NCBI GenBank assembly: GCA_029881795.1
Contig: JAOULX010000003.1
Span: 186,001-250,000, forward strand
Reading direction: 5' to 3'
Length of the DNA stretch: 64,000 nt
Source of the DNA: Gammaproteobacteria bacterium
Lineage (GTDB): Bacteria; Pseudomonadota; Gammaproteobacteria; SZUA-229
Shown here: positions 27,915-36,347 of the stretch, piece after piece
Position numbering within the stretch: the stretch's first letter is position 1
How the letters are laid out: each line of letters starts with the position of its first letter
The notes under the pieces: generated by a model
Database searches by the model: none
Told to the model about the DNA's origin: nothing
Seen by the model: only the letters and a program-made list of their open reading frames with translations
Position numbers and translations under genes: made by a program

Positions 27915-29573
27915 TTATGGTGTAATAACAGTCTTTGTGTTGCTTTGATTTGTATCAGCACCGGGTGGCTGAAGTTTACTAAAGATCTGATCACGCACAT
28001 GGTTGGCAAAACCGGCCCCGGCTTCACCATAGATATTAAAGGCGGCATCAATGCCTGCAGACTTCAGCATTTCAACCTGATCGTCAAACTTAGCGGTTGC
28101 AGCAACGTGGCCACGGAAACCTCTGGCTTTAAAAAGCTGGAAAGCAAAAAGGTTTTCAGCCGGTTTGGGCATGTCGAGTAAGATCACCTTGACCTTTTCG
28201 GGCCGGAACTTATCCCAGAATTCGGGATCGGTGGCATCACCAAGAATTACATTGCGGCCTTGCTTCTTATGTGTTTCCAGAATAATGGCATCATTATCGA
28301 CTCCCATTACGATATCTCCGTAGTAATGGCGCATCGTATCGTAAGCTGATGTGCCCACTCTGCCCATTCCGAATACTAGTATTTCCGCATGCCCGGTACT
28401 GATAACCTGTTCGCTGGGAAGTCGATTATCGCGTTGGAATCGAGTCAGCAGGTGTTCCAGTTTAAGGTATAGTTTGTGAGATGAGATATTGAAGGGCGAG
28501 GCAACGATAAAGGTCAGTGACATGGCAACAGCCATTACGCCTAGCCATTCGCTGCTAAGCCAGCCATTACTATAGCCAATAGCGCTGACGATTAGGCCGA
28601 ACTCACTGTAGTTGGCAAGACTGATGCTGCTCAGAAAAGAGGTTCTGGCTCTGAGCCTGAAGAGGCTGAATAACCAGTATAGCGCAGCGACTTTGAGCGG
28701 CATAATAAGCAGTAACACAACGGCTACCATTAACACGTCGGCATTAATTGAAGCACTGAGGCCGATGCTGAGGAAAAAACCAATCAGAAAAATATCTTTA
28801 AAGGACAGCAGTGCGGCTGCCATCTCAGAAGCGCGTTCGCTTCTGGCCAGTATCATGCCCATTACCAGTGCACCCAGATCGGCCTTTAAATTGACCATTT
28901 CAAACAATGATGCACCACTCAGTGCGAGTATAAAACCGGTAATGATCAGTAATTCACCGCGACCGCAGTGGCGAATAATTTTAATCATCAGAGGACGTAA
29001 TAAAAGTAAGCCAGCCAAGACAACCAGAGCCCACCAGGAGGGAATCTTGCCACTAGATATGGTCAGGAAGGTGACTGCAAAAATATCCTGCATAATGAGG
29101 ATGCCAATCGAGATGCGGCCGTGGCTGGATTTAAGTTCACCTTTTTCTTCCAGTACTTTTACGGCAAAGATTGTACTGGAGAAACTCAGCGCAAAAGCCA
29201 GCAGAGTGGCAGTTTGTAGATTGACATCGGCCAGCATCGGGATGCTGATATAGCTGATAAGCATCAGGATGCCGCCGAAGACACCCACAATCAGCAGCAT
29301 GTGCAGACTGGACGTGGCCCAGATATCAGGTCTTGTCAGGCTGCGGATATTAAGTTTCAGTCCAATTGTAAACAACAGCAGAGTGATACCCAGATCCGCC
29401 AGAGTATTGAGGCCGGGAATTGTGGTGACACCGACGGCTTTGATAATAAAGCCGGCAATAAGAAAGCCAACAAGTGGCGGCAAATTGACAAGCCGAGCTA
29501 AAAAGCCGGTGATGAAAACCAGTGCAATAACCGCAGTGGTTGAATGATTGATCGCAATCCAGCTGAAATCCAA
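27915..29573 (-). CDS. CPA2 cation:proton antiporter with TrkA-N domain
   Basis: A 552-residue protein with about 12 membrane helices of the Na+/H+ exchanger (KefB/KefC/YbaL-like) fold in residues 1-370. It contains LADLGITLLLFTIGL and SFSSTIFAVKVLEEKGE. A cytoplasmic TrkA-N nucleotide-binding domain follows (residues about 395-520) with the Rossmann motif VFGMGRVGTSAYD and acidic VDNDA. It is expected to exchange K+ or Na+ for protons under nucleotide control. The start is a TTG at 29573 with AGGAC upstream at good spacing; there is no in-frame ATG nearby. It is not next to a KefF/KefG-type partner and appears monocistronic. Confidence 0.92.
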   Translation of the reverse strand: MDFSWIAINHSTTAVIALVFITGFLARLVNLPPLVGFLIAGFIIKAVGVTTIPGLNTLADLGITLLLFTIGLKLNIRSLTRPDIWATSSLHMLLIVGVFGGILMLISYISIPMLADVNLQTATLLAFALSFSSTIFAVKVLEEKGELKSSHGRISIGILIMQDIFAVTFLTISSGKIPSWWALVVLAGLLLLRPLMIKIIRHCGRGELLIITGFILALSGASLFEMVNLKADLGALVMGMILARSERASEMAAALLSFKDIFLIGFFLSIGLSASINADVLMVAVVLLLIMPLKVAALYWLFSLFRLRARTSFLSSISLANYSEFGLIVSAIGYSNGWLSSEWLGVMAVAMSLTFIVASPFNISSHKLYLKLEHLLTRFQRDNRLPSEQVISTGHAEILVFGMGRVGTSAYDTMRHYYGDIVMGVDNDAIILETHKKQGRNVILGDATDPEFWDKFRPEKVKVILLDMPKPAENLFAFQLFKARGFRGHVAATAKFDDQVEMLKSAGIDAAFNIYGEAGAGFANHVRDQIFSKLQPPGADTNQSNTKTVITP

Positions 29574-30016
29574 TGGGCTGTCCTGTTTAACTGAAAACTG
29601 TAAATAAAGAGATAATTATAGTGTTGTCTTTATAGCATATTGTCGCCCGTGAGATAAGCCAGAGATAATGGGTATAGATAAAAAATTCAGCCTCTACTGA
29701 ACGAGCGCGAGAGAAATGAGAAAATAAGCTGTATTTTTCAATTTCCGATTAAATTTTTCAGTTAAAGATAATGAGAGGTATTTACAAATAAATAGTTGTT
29801 TTAATGTCTGCTGTAATGCTGATTGTATCGACTGAATAAAAAGAAATTAATTTTTCATTAAGAAGCGATTCTGAATTTTATTTTTATAAAATGCTGGTAT
29901 GCTGGTGTTGAGGATTACAGTAAATTGAGAAATCAAATTATGCCGCGAGTATCTGCACTGGCTGATAGAGACCGAAACAGGCTTGTGGTTATATTTACAT
30001 TAACGGATGGTGTTAT
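29574..30016. other. AT-rich intergenic region, no gene supported
   Basis: These 443 bases separate the divergent antiporter and CZB genes. A 33-codon frame from ATG 29940 has no ribosome binding site or recognisable product and runs into the CZB gene. The AT-rich stretch 29740-29900 presumably holds promoters for both neighbours. I see no RNA fold or repeat. Confidence 0.5.
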
Positions 30017-30457
30017 ATGTCACTTAAAGACTGGTTGTTGAGAAAACTTGCTGGCGATGATTCGGCAGAACTGGAACTTAGTCCTGAAGAAGAAGAACTG
30101 TCAGGTCTGAACCTAAAGGAAGTACTAAATGCGCATATTTTGTGGAAAGAAAAATTAAATACTACACTGGATGGTACCAGCACAGAGCGCTACGAAGTGA
30201 CCACCGTGTCACAGGATAATCTGTGTGTGTTGGGTAAATGGATCTATGGCCCGGGCAAACAAAAATATTCTAAACTGCCTGAATATGAAGCCCTTAGGAA
30301 AGTGCATCAGGATTTTCATACCTGTGCCGCTGATGTATTACAAAAACATGAGGACGGGCAACAAAAAGCAGCCGAGCAAATTTTAAACGGTGTTTTTCGT
30401 GAAGCCAGCAATCAAATTCAGCTTGATTTAGTGCGTTTATTTACGGTGGCCCGTTAA
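30017..30457 (+). CDS. Stand-alone CZB (chemoreceptor zinc-binding) protein
   Basis: A 146-residue soluble protein whose residues about 38-140 match the CZB domain: the first His in NAHILWKEKLN, the Cys in NLCVLGKWIYGPG, and the paired His in VHQDFHTCAADVL. CZB domains bind zinc and are usually fused to chemoreceptors or diguanylate cyclases, where zinc modulates signalling. Here the domain stands alone after a short acidic N-terminal segment (ELELSPEEEELSGL). This suggests a trans-acting zinc-responsive partner for a membrane signalling protein, but no target is adjacent. GGATGG lies upstream of the ATG. Confidence 0.85.
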   Translation: MSLKDWLLRKLAGDDSAELELSPEEEELSGLNLKEVLNAHILWKEKLNTTLDGTSTERYEVTTVSQDNLCVLGKWIYGPGKQKYSKLPEYEALRKVHQDFHTCAADVLQKHEDGQQKAAEQILNGVFREASNQIQLDLVRLFTVAR

Positions 30458-30797
30458 ATTAAGGCCTGATCGTGAAGATACCTTGCCGTGCAGTTGGCAG
30501 GCTTCCAACTGTACTGTAAGCTGATCTACAGGTGATTGTTAGTCAGTTATTAACCTGTACAAATCGCCTGATCCTCCAATCTCTATCAGCGTCTTATTAT
30601 ATGCCGCTCGGCAAATTTCTTTTTGATCAACTTTAACGCTTAAAAACAGCCTAAGTTTGCACAGAGCGCTTTTATTAGCGGCCAATGAGGGGTACTATCA
30701 GCTGTCAATTGAGCTCATAATTATGAATTATGGCAATTTAAGGGGATTCCTGAGGTTGCCTGGTTACAAAAACAAAACCATCCGGAGGATAAAGAAT
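30458..30797. other. Intergenic region upstream of dctP
   Basis: These 340 bases hold two inverted repeats without T runs: CAGTTGG/CCAACTG near 30491-30511 and an imperfect pair AGGTGATTGT/ACAAATCGCCT near 30529-30568. An AT-rich stretch at 30700-30740 is the likely promoter area of the TRAP operon. The dctP frame runs back to 30657, but that part is not signal-peptide-like and I do not count it as coding. Confidence 0.45.
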
Positions 30798-31805
30798 ATG
30801 AAAATATTATTACGTACATTATTGATAGTCCCGCTAGCACTGGCAGCGGCTCAGGCTGTTGCGGCTGACTACACCATTAAATTTTCACATGTGGTGACAC
30901 CACATACACCAAAAGGCCAGGCTGCGGATTTGTTTGCAAAGCTGGTTGATGAACGCACTAATGGTCGTGTAAAGGTTGAAGTATTCCCGAACTCTCAGCT
31001 TTATAACGACAACAAGGTGCTGGAAGCAATGCGCCTGAGTGGCAGCAAAACGACTGGTATCATGGCGGCACCAAGTCTGTCGAAGTTTGTTAAGTTCTCA
31101 AAAACACTGCAAACTTTTGATCTGCCTTACCTGTTTAATGATGTGAACGACGTTCATAAGCTGGTTGATTCGCCACTGATGTCTCGTTTGACGACAGGTC
31201 TGGACAAAAAAGGTCTGCGGGCTTTGACTGTCTGGGATAACGGTATGAAGGTTTTTTCAATTAAAGCAGATAAGCCGTTGAAAAACGTACCGGCTGACTT
31301 TAACGGCATGAAGTTCCGTATCCAGTCTTCTAACATCGCTGCATCAATGATCAAAAACCTCGGCGGTACACCACAAAAGCTTCCTTTCAAAGAAGTTTAC
31401 ACCGCACTGGGTCAGGGCGTTGTAGATGGTCAGGAAAATGCCTGGTCTAATGTTTATTCTAAGAAGTTCTTCGAAGTACAAGATTATATTTCGGTGTCTA
31501 ACCACTCTTACCTGGGTTACCTGGTTGTAGTGAGTGATGAGTTCTGGAGTAATCTGCCTACTGATATTCGCAATACAGTTACGGCTGCTTTACAAGAAGC
31601 GACACAAGCTAATCGTAAATATGCTGCGGCGGCTGATTCAGGTGATCGTCAGAAGATCGAAAGTGACAAATACGCTAAAGTTGTGGATATGACGACTGCG
31701 GAACGTGCTGCATGGCGCAAAGCCACTGCACCTGTTTGGGCAGAGTTCCGTGATGAAATTGGCGGCGAGCTGATTGACGACGTTAACAAGCTGTTAGGCC
31801 GTTAA
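30798..31805 (+). CDS. dctP: TRAP transporter solute-binding protein DctP
   Basis: A 335-residue periplasmic binding protein with signal peptide MKILLRTLLIVPLALAAAQA and cleavage near AVAA-DYT. The DctP family core is clear: IKFSHVVTPHTPKGQAADLF, KFRIQSSNIAASMIKNLGG with the substrate Arg, and QGVVDGQENAWSNVY. The latter two resemble C4-dicarboxylate (malate, succinate, fumarate) DctP proteins. ATG 30798 has GGAGGA at 30784-30789 and yields the signal peptide. The frame's earlier ATG at 30657 would add 47 residues before it and is rejected. It is the first gene of dctPQM, 70 bases before dctQ. Confidence 0.94.
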   Translation: MKILLRTLLIVPLALAAAQAVAADYTIKFSHVVTPHTPKGQAADLFAKLVDERTNGRVKVEVFPNSQLYNDNKVLEAMRLSGSKTTGIMAAPSLSKFVKFSKTLQTFDLPYLFNDVNDVHKLVDSPLMSRLTTGLDKKGLRALTVWDNGMKVFSIKADKPLKNVPADFNGMKFRIQSSNIAASMIKNLGGTPQKLPFKEVYTALGQGVVDGQENAWSNVYSKKFFEVQDYISVSNHSYLGYLVVVSDEFWSNLPTDIRNTVTAALQEATQANRKYAAAADSGDRQKIESDKYAKVVDMTTAERAAWRKATAPVWAEFRDEIGGELIDDVNKLLGR

Positions 31806-31875
31806 TCTAAACGGTTGCAATTTTTGACCTCAGGGGTTGTCTTTGCACAACTCCTGACTTTAAACTGAAAAGACT

Positions 31876-32400
31876 ATGTTTACTTTAAATCGTTATATCG
31901 ATCTGTTTGAGAAATACAGCATTACGGTTCTGTTTGCTGTTGCCACCCTGCTGTTGTTTACTAATGTGGTGTTACGTTATTTTTTTGAAACCGGTCTGAT
32001 CTGGGTATTAGAGCTGGTTCAGTATCTATTTGCCTGGGTTGTGCTGATCGGCGCTGCACACGGCGTTAAAGTGGGCGTTCATCTCGGCATTGATATTATG
32101 CTCGAGCGTATGTCTAAACAAAACCGCAAAATAACCCTACTGGTTGCTGTTGCGTGTTGTATTTTCTTTGTCGGTTTTGTTGATTATCATTCCTTTGTTT
32201 ATACCTTCAAGATCTATCAGTGGGGTGACTTCACTGAAGACTTACAAATTCCACAATGGATTCCTTATTTATCCATTCCCATTGGTTTATCGCTGATGCT
32301 GTATCACTTCCTGAATTTGGGCTGGGAAATATTTACTGATCAACGTGACAATATTCACACCAGCGAAGCACATGCTGCAATGGAAGAGATGGAAAAATGA
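31876..32400 (+). CDS. dctQ: TRAP transporter small permease DctQ
   Basis: A 174-residue membrane protein with four predicted helices. It carries the DctQ signature region around LIWVLELVQYLFAWVVLIGAAHGVKVGVHLGIDIML. DctQ forms the small membrane subunit that joins the binding protein and DctM in sodium-driven uptake. It overlaps dctM by four bases (ATGA), so translation is coupled. A His/Glu-rich cytoplasmic tail (SEAHAAMEEMEK) closes the protein. Confidence 0.93.
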   Translation: MFTLNRYIDLFEKYSITVLFAVATLLLFTNVVLRYFFETGLIWVLELVQYLFAWVVLIGAAHGVKVGVHLGIDIMLERMSKQNRKITLLVAVACCIFFVGFVDYHSFVYTFKIYQWGDFTEDLQIPQWIPYLSIPIGLSLMLYHFLNLGWEIFTDQRDNIHTSEAHAAMEEMEK

Positions 32401-33674
32401 CAATAGCTTTACTTTTTATCGGACTTTTAATTCTACTGCTGATTGGTGTGCCTATTGCGGTCAGCCTAGGGCTTAGCAGTCTGTCTTTTTTATTGCTGGC
32501 AACAGATGATTCACCAACCATTATTGCCCAAAAACTATTCGACACAATGGAACACACCACCTTGCTGGCGATTCCATTTTTTATCCTGTCCTCTCACTTT
32601 CTAACAACGGGCGGGGTTTCTGAGAGACTGGTCGAATTTGCCAAGTCGCTGGTTGGCTGGATGCACGGTGGACTGGCCATGGCCGGTGTAGTGTCTTGCA
32701 TGTTGTTTGCTGCTATTTCCGGTTCATCGCCTGCTACTGTTGTTGCCATAGGTTCTATTTTGATTCCGGGCATGATTAAAGCCGGATATGACAAGCGTTT
32801 TGCGGTCGGTGTTATCGCAACTGCCGGTAGTATGGGTATTCTGATTCCGCCATCGATTCCAATGATTGTTTATGCGGATGCAGTTGAAGAGTCGGTTGGT
32901 AAAATGTTTATTGCCGGAATCATTCCCGGCATTCTGATGGGTTGCTTGTTATTACTGGCGACTTGGATTACCGCTCGGCGTATGAAAATGCCGAGAGATG
33001 AATGGAAAGGCTTTTTACACATTCTTAAAAGTTTTAAAAACGCCTTTTCAGGACTATTCCTGATCGTGATTGTTGTTGGTGGTATTTATGGTGGTATCTT
33101 TACACCAACCGAAGCAGCGGCAGTTGCGGCAGTTTATTCTGCTTTTATTGCGCTGTTTGTACACAATGATATGAGTTTTAAAGATGTTCCGAAAGTGATG
33201 CTCGACTCCGCCAAAATGACATCGGTTATCATGTTCATTATTGCCTGTGCGATGATTTTTGCACATGTATTGACTGAGCAACAGGTACCACAAACACTGT
33301 CACAGACCGTAATTGATCAGGACCTAAGTCCAGCAACCTTCCTCTTCATGGTCAATGTGATCCTGTGGTTTGCCGGCGACTTTATGGAGCCATCATCTAT
33401 CTTGTTGATTCTGGCGCCACTGTTCCATCCAATTGCATTGACACTTGGCATTGACCCAATCCACCTTGGTATTATCATGACCACGAATATGGAAGTGGGT
33501 ATGATCACTCCACCGGTTGGTCTTAACCTTTATGTCGCAGCAGGCCTCACTGGTATGACGCTGGGTCAGGTCACAAGAGCCGCGTTGCCGTGGATGGGAG
33601 TGTTAATTTTCGCGTTGATTTTAATCACTTATATCCCGTGGTTTAGTCTCTATCTGGTCGGCCTGATGTACTAG
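32397..33674 (+). CDS. dctM: TRAP transporter large permease DctM
   Basis: A 425-residue protein with about 12 membrane helices, normal for DctM. Typical sequences are GLAMAGVVSCMLFAAISGSS, ATAGSMGILIPPSIPMIVYA and GIIMTTNMEVGMITPPVGLN. It is the transport subunit of the DctPQM system and couples solute uptake to the sodium gradient. Its start overlaps the dctQ stop by four bases. A strong terminator follows 22 bases after its stop, so the operon most likely ends here. Confidence 0.95.
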   Translation: MTIALLFIGLLILLLIGVPIAVSLGLSSLSFLLLATDDSPTIIAQKLFDTMEHTTLLAIPFFILSSHFLTTGGVSERLVEFAKSLVGWMHGGLAMAGVVSCMLFAAISGSSPATVVAIGSILIPGMIKAGYDKRFAVGVIATAGSMGILIPPSIPMIVYADAVEESVGKMFIAGIIPGILMGCLLLLATWITARRMKMPRDEWKGFLHILKSFKNAFSGLFLIVIVVGGIYGGIFTPTEAAAVAAVYSAFIALFVHNDMSFKDVPKVMLDSAKMTSVIMFIIACAMIFAHVLTEQQVPQTLSQTVIDQDLSPATFLFMVNVILWFAGDFMEPSSILLILAPLFHPIALTLGIDPIHLGIIMTTNMEVGMITPPVGLNLYVAAGLTGMTLGQVTRAALPWMGVLIFALILITYIPWFSLYLVGLMY

Positions 33675-33696
33675 ACGATCTGTCGGCAGTTATCCT

Positions 33697-33732
33697 CGGG
33701 TCAGCATAAGTAATTGAGCTGACCCGTTTTTT
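33697..33732 (+). terminator. Rho-independent terminator after dctM
   Basis: A perfect 9-bp stem, CGGGTCAGC (33697-33705) with GCTGACCCG (33718-33726), encloses a 12-base loop and is followed by six T residues (33727-33732). It separates the dctPQM operon from the TauE-family gene, whose ATG follows 10 bases later. Confidence 0.92.
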
Positions 33733-33742
33733 AGGTATTCCA

Positions 33743-34486
33743 ATGCTTTTCGAGTTTTCAATACTTCAGATCGTGCTGATTGTGCTGATCTTTATCTGGT
33801 CCGGCTTTGTTCGCAGTGGACTCGGATTTGGTGGTGCGGCGCTCGGTCTGCCATTAATGCTGCTGGTTTACAATCAACCGGTATTCTGGTTGCCAGTAAT
33901 CGGCGCGCATCTGTTGTTTTTTTCAGCCTTAACACTGCGCACCCGGCTGAAAAATGTCAGCTGGCATTATCTGCTGCGTTCAATGATGATCATCGTGCCG
34001 ACCACCATAGCCGGTGTCTTCGGGCTGATCAGTTTGCCAAATCACATCCTACTGATCTTTATTTACTCGGTGACATTATTTTATGCGGTGATGTGGATGT
34101 TCAGCATTACTATTCACAGTAATAATCGCTGGGTTGATCGGTTTCTGCTGGCACTGGGTGGCTATATTGCCGGCACTTCATTGAGTGGTGCGCCGCTGAT
34201 TGTTGCTGTCTATATGAGAAACATAGCCCTGCAACAGCTGAGAAATACACTGCTGATGCTGTGGTTTGTGCTGGTCAGTATTAAAATGAGCACTTTTGTA
34301 GCATTTGGTATTGATTTACAGCTCGACAGTGCCTTGTTGTTAATGCCTGTGGCAGCAATAGGTCACGTGATCGGCTTGAAGATGCACGATGTTATTTTGC
34401 AAAATGATGCGTTTTTTAAGCGCATTGTCGGTGCCGTGTTATTGATTATTTGTCTGTTCGGATTATGGAAAGTTCTGAATAATTAA
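33743..34486 (+). CDS. TauE/SafE family anion exporter
   Basis: A 247-residue protein with about eight membrane helices. Two repeat-like halves begin with the TauE signature FVRSGLGFGGAALGLPLML and a matching GGYIAGTSLSGAPLIV. The family exports sulfite, sulfoacetate and related anions, but the substrate cannot be told from sequence. AGGT precedes the ATG at 33743. It follows dctM, yet a strong terminator lies between them, so it is either read through at low level or has its own promoter inside that short region. Confidence 0.88.
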   Translation: MLFEFSILQIVLIVLIFIWSGFVRSGLGFGGAALGLPLMLLVYNQPVFWLPVIGAHLLFFSALTLRTRLKNVSWHYLLRSMMIIVPTTIAGVFGLISLPNHILLIFIYSVTLFYAVMWMFSITIHSNNRWVDRFLLALGGYIAGTSLSGAPLIVAVYMRNIALQQLRNTLLMLWFVLVSIKMSTFVAFGIDLQLDSALLLMPVAAIGHVIGLKMHDVILQNDAFFKRIVGAVLLIICLFGLWKVLNN

Positions 34487-34610
34487 CCCCGCAGATCTGC
34501 AAGAAAACACTGCGGCTTTGATTGCTATATTTAAACAGCCTACTTAAATCGACGGACAGTCTTTCAGCTTAGTCAGTCTGATTAACTGCCCGTCAAGTGG
34601 TTATCTGCAC

Positions 34611-35078
34611 TTAAGCCGCGATCTTATTACAGGCCTGAATACAGTCGTGGCATGAGTCTGCGCAGGCTTTACATTGCGCATGCTTGTCGGCGTGTTTGTT
34701 GCACTGTTTTTCACAGTCTTTACAGATTGCACTGCAAACTTTGGCAAAATCAGCCAGATGCGCAGACTGATAGGAGGCAAGCTGAGAGAGCGCGGTGCAG
34801 GCAGCCAGCATTTCAGATACAGATGCCATGCAGTCAGCGATTGAAGTATCTCCTTGCTTAACCAGTTCGATGCAATGGTCATTACAGGCCTGACCATTTT
34901 TTACACAATCAAGAGCGGAGTCAACCAGGCTGCTATCGATCTTGTTGTGGTGATGCTGATGAGCGCTGGCGGCGAACGTATCGCCTGCTGCCAGTGTGGT
35001 GGCTGCAGCTGCGGCGCTAAGCAGCAGATGTCGGCGGCTGTGATTATCAGGCTGCTGAGATTTATTTGTTGTTGTCAT
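34611..35078 (-). CDS. csp1: Tat-exported copper storage protein (Csp1-like)
   Basis: A 155-residue protein with a twin-arginine signal (SRRHLLLSAAAAATT) and a His-rich junction AHQHHHNK. A four-helix bundle follows with 14 Cys residues, in spacings such as CVKNGQACNDHC, CSAICKDCEKQC and CKACADSCHDC. This is the pattern of Csp copper storage proteins (DUF326), where Cys residues line the bundle core and bind many Cu(I) ions. The Tat signal marks it as the exported Csp1 type rather than cytosolic Csp3. The frame opens at 35093, but ATG 35078 has GGAG upstream at a spacing of nine. No copper regulator gene is adjacent. Confidence 0.92.
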   Translation of the reverse strand: MTTTNKSQQPDNHSRRHLLLSAAAAATTLAAGDTFAASAHQHHHNKIDSSLVDSALDCVKNGQACNDHCIELVKQGDTSIADCMASVSEMLAACTALSQLASYQSAHLADFAKVCSAICKDCEKQCNKHADKHAQCKACADSCHDCIQACNKIAA

Positions 35079-35155
35079 AGTGAGAGGCTCCATGTTTTAA
35101 CGTGTTGAAGGATAAAGCGTAGTACAAGATTCGATGATTGCAGCAGGCGGCTCAG

Positions 35156-36109
35156 TTAACGAAAACTTGCCGCTTCAACCTGTAAGTAAACCTGGGAAAT
35201 ATCACGCCTGACTTTTTCAGCCAGCCCCGGATAGTGTTGACTAAATGGCGCCAGCGCTGCGATCACTTCGGCTGTCATCTCAGCTGCGGTTTTATCTGCC
35301 TGGTAAGCATGCTGCACGGCATCCCAGAAGGCCTGTAATAAGTCTCGTAAGCGTTTGAGACCAGCCACATCGGTTACCGCACCGTGGCCCGGAATGACAA
35401 CATCGGGTTGCATTGCAATCAGCTGATCAAGCAAAGGGATCCAGTGCTGCAGTTCCGAATCGCGGGTTGATGGCATGCGGTCTGAATACACCACATCACC
35501 TGCTATCAGCACTTTGCGGTCAGCCAGCCAGAGAAAAATATCACCGGGTGAATGACTGTTTGCAGACAGCAATAAGGAGACTTTGGTTGAACCAAAAACA
35601 AGATCTGTATTTTTAGTGATCAGTCTATCAGGAGACAAAATTGCAGAGTCGCCACTGGCGCCGGCGGTCATTTTTTTAAAGCGTTCGACCCAGCTCTGGG
35701 CGTTATTTGTGATGCGCTGTGCCGTTATATCAGAGCTGTAAATCGCCTGCACGGTGTCTTTAAATGCATGATTACCCAGCCAGTGATCACCGTGTGCATG
35801 CGAATTGATAATCCAGCGGACAGGTTGATGGGTTGTTTTTGCAATCAGACTTTTTATTGCGCTACCAATCGCAGCAGAGCTGCCACTGTCAAATAACAGC
35901 ACACCGGCATTAGTGATAACAAACCCGCTGTTTGAGTTCCAGCCCTTGTTTTGTGGATTGGGAAGATCACGCGATGGCGTGATAATGGCATAAACGCCAG
36001 GGGCGACGACCTTGGCCTGCATCGGAAAACTATCGGCGCGGAGCGGGCTGGCTGAAAAAAGCAAGGCCAGAATTAATGTGAATAGTATAGGCACGGCTAC
36101 AAACCTCAT
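35156..36109 (-). CDS. Periplasmic MBL-fold hydrolase (SoxH-like)
   Basis: A 317-residue exported protein with signal peptide MRFVAVPILFTLILALLFSA, then a metallo-beta-lactamase fold. Metal motifs are complete: HAHGDHW near residue 104, HSPGD near 187, AGDVVY with the bridging Asp, and PGHGAVTD near 243. The length and the phrases NKGWNSNSGFVIT and LLFDSGSS resemble the SoxH/quinoprotein-relay group of exported zinc hydrolases. Substrate unknown. It lies 78 bases upstream of the Csp1 gene on the same strand, so the two may be co-transcribed, with a possible periplasmic metal link. Confidence 0.87.
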   Translation of the reverse strand: MRFVAVPILFTLILALLFSASPLRADSFPMQAKVVAPGVYAIITPSRDLPNPQNKGWNSNSGFVITNAGVLLFDSGSSAAIGSAIKSLIAKTTHQPVRWIINSHAHGDHWLGNHAFKDTVQAIYSSDITAQRITNNAQSWVERFKKMTAGASGDSAILSPDRLITKNTDLVFGSTKVSLLLSANSHSPGDIFLWLADRKVLIAGDVVYSDRMPSTRDSELQHWIPLLDQLIAMQPDVVIPGHGAVTDVAGLKRLRDLLQAFWDAVQHAYQADKTAAEMTAEVIAALAPFSQHYPGLAEKVRRDISQVYLQVEAASFR

Positions 36110-36347
36110 GAGTTTAACACCGGCATATTCAGTGGCGAGAGCAAAGAGTAATGTCGGTCACGTATAAAGCCTGATTGTGTTTCATTATTTGTATGTTAAC
36201 AACTACTTTGACGTTAATAGTCCAGATCTGTAATCGCTTATGAAAGTGTTGCAAGTTGACTGTAAACGAAAAGCCAGTTGCAGCACTGATGACAGAAGAG
36301 GGAGTTAGTCAGAGTACTGATAAACTACATGTGCTAGTCGTAAGCAA

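Noticed and set aside
28612..29253. A 213-codon open frame on the plus strand
   Set aside because: It lies fully antisense to the well-supported antiporter gene and its translation is Ser/Lys/Arg-rich noise with no ribosome binding site.
30657..30797. Extended N-terminus of the TRAP binding protein from ATG 30657
   Set aside because: The extra 47 residues precede a clear signal peptide, and ATG 30798 has a strong GGAGGA ribosome binding site.
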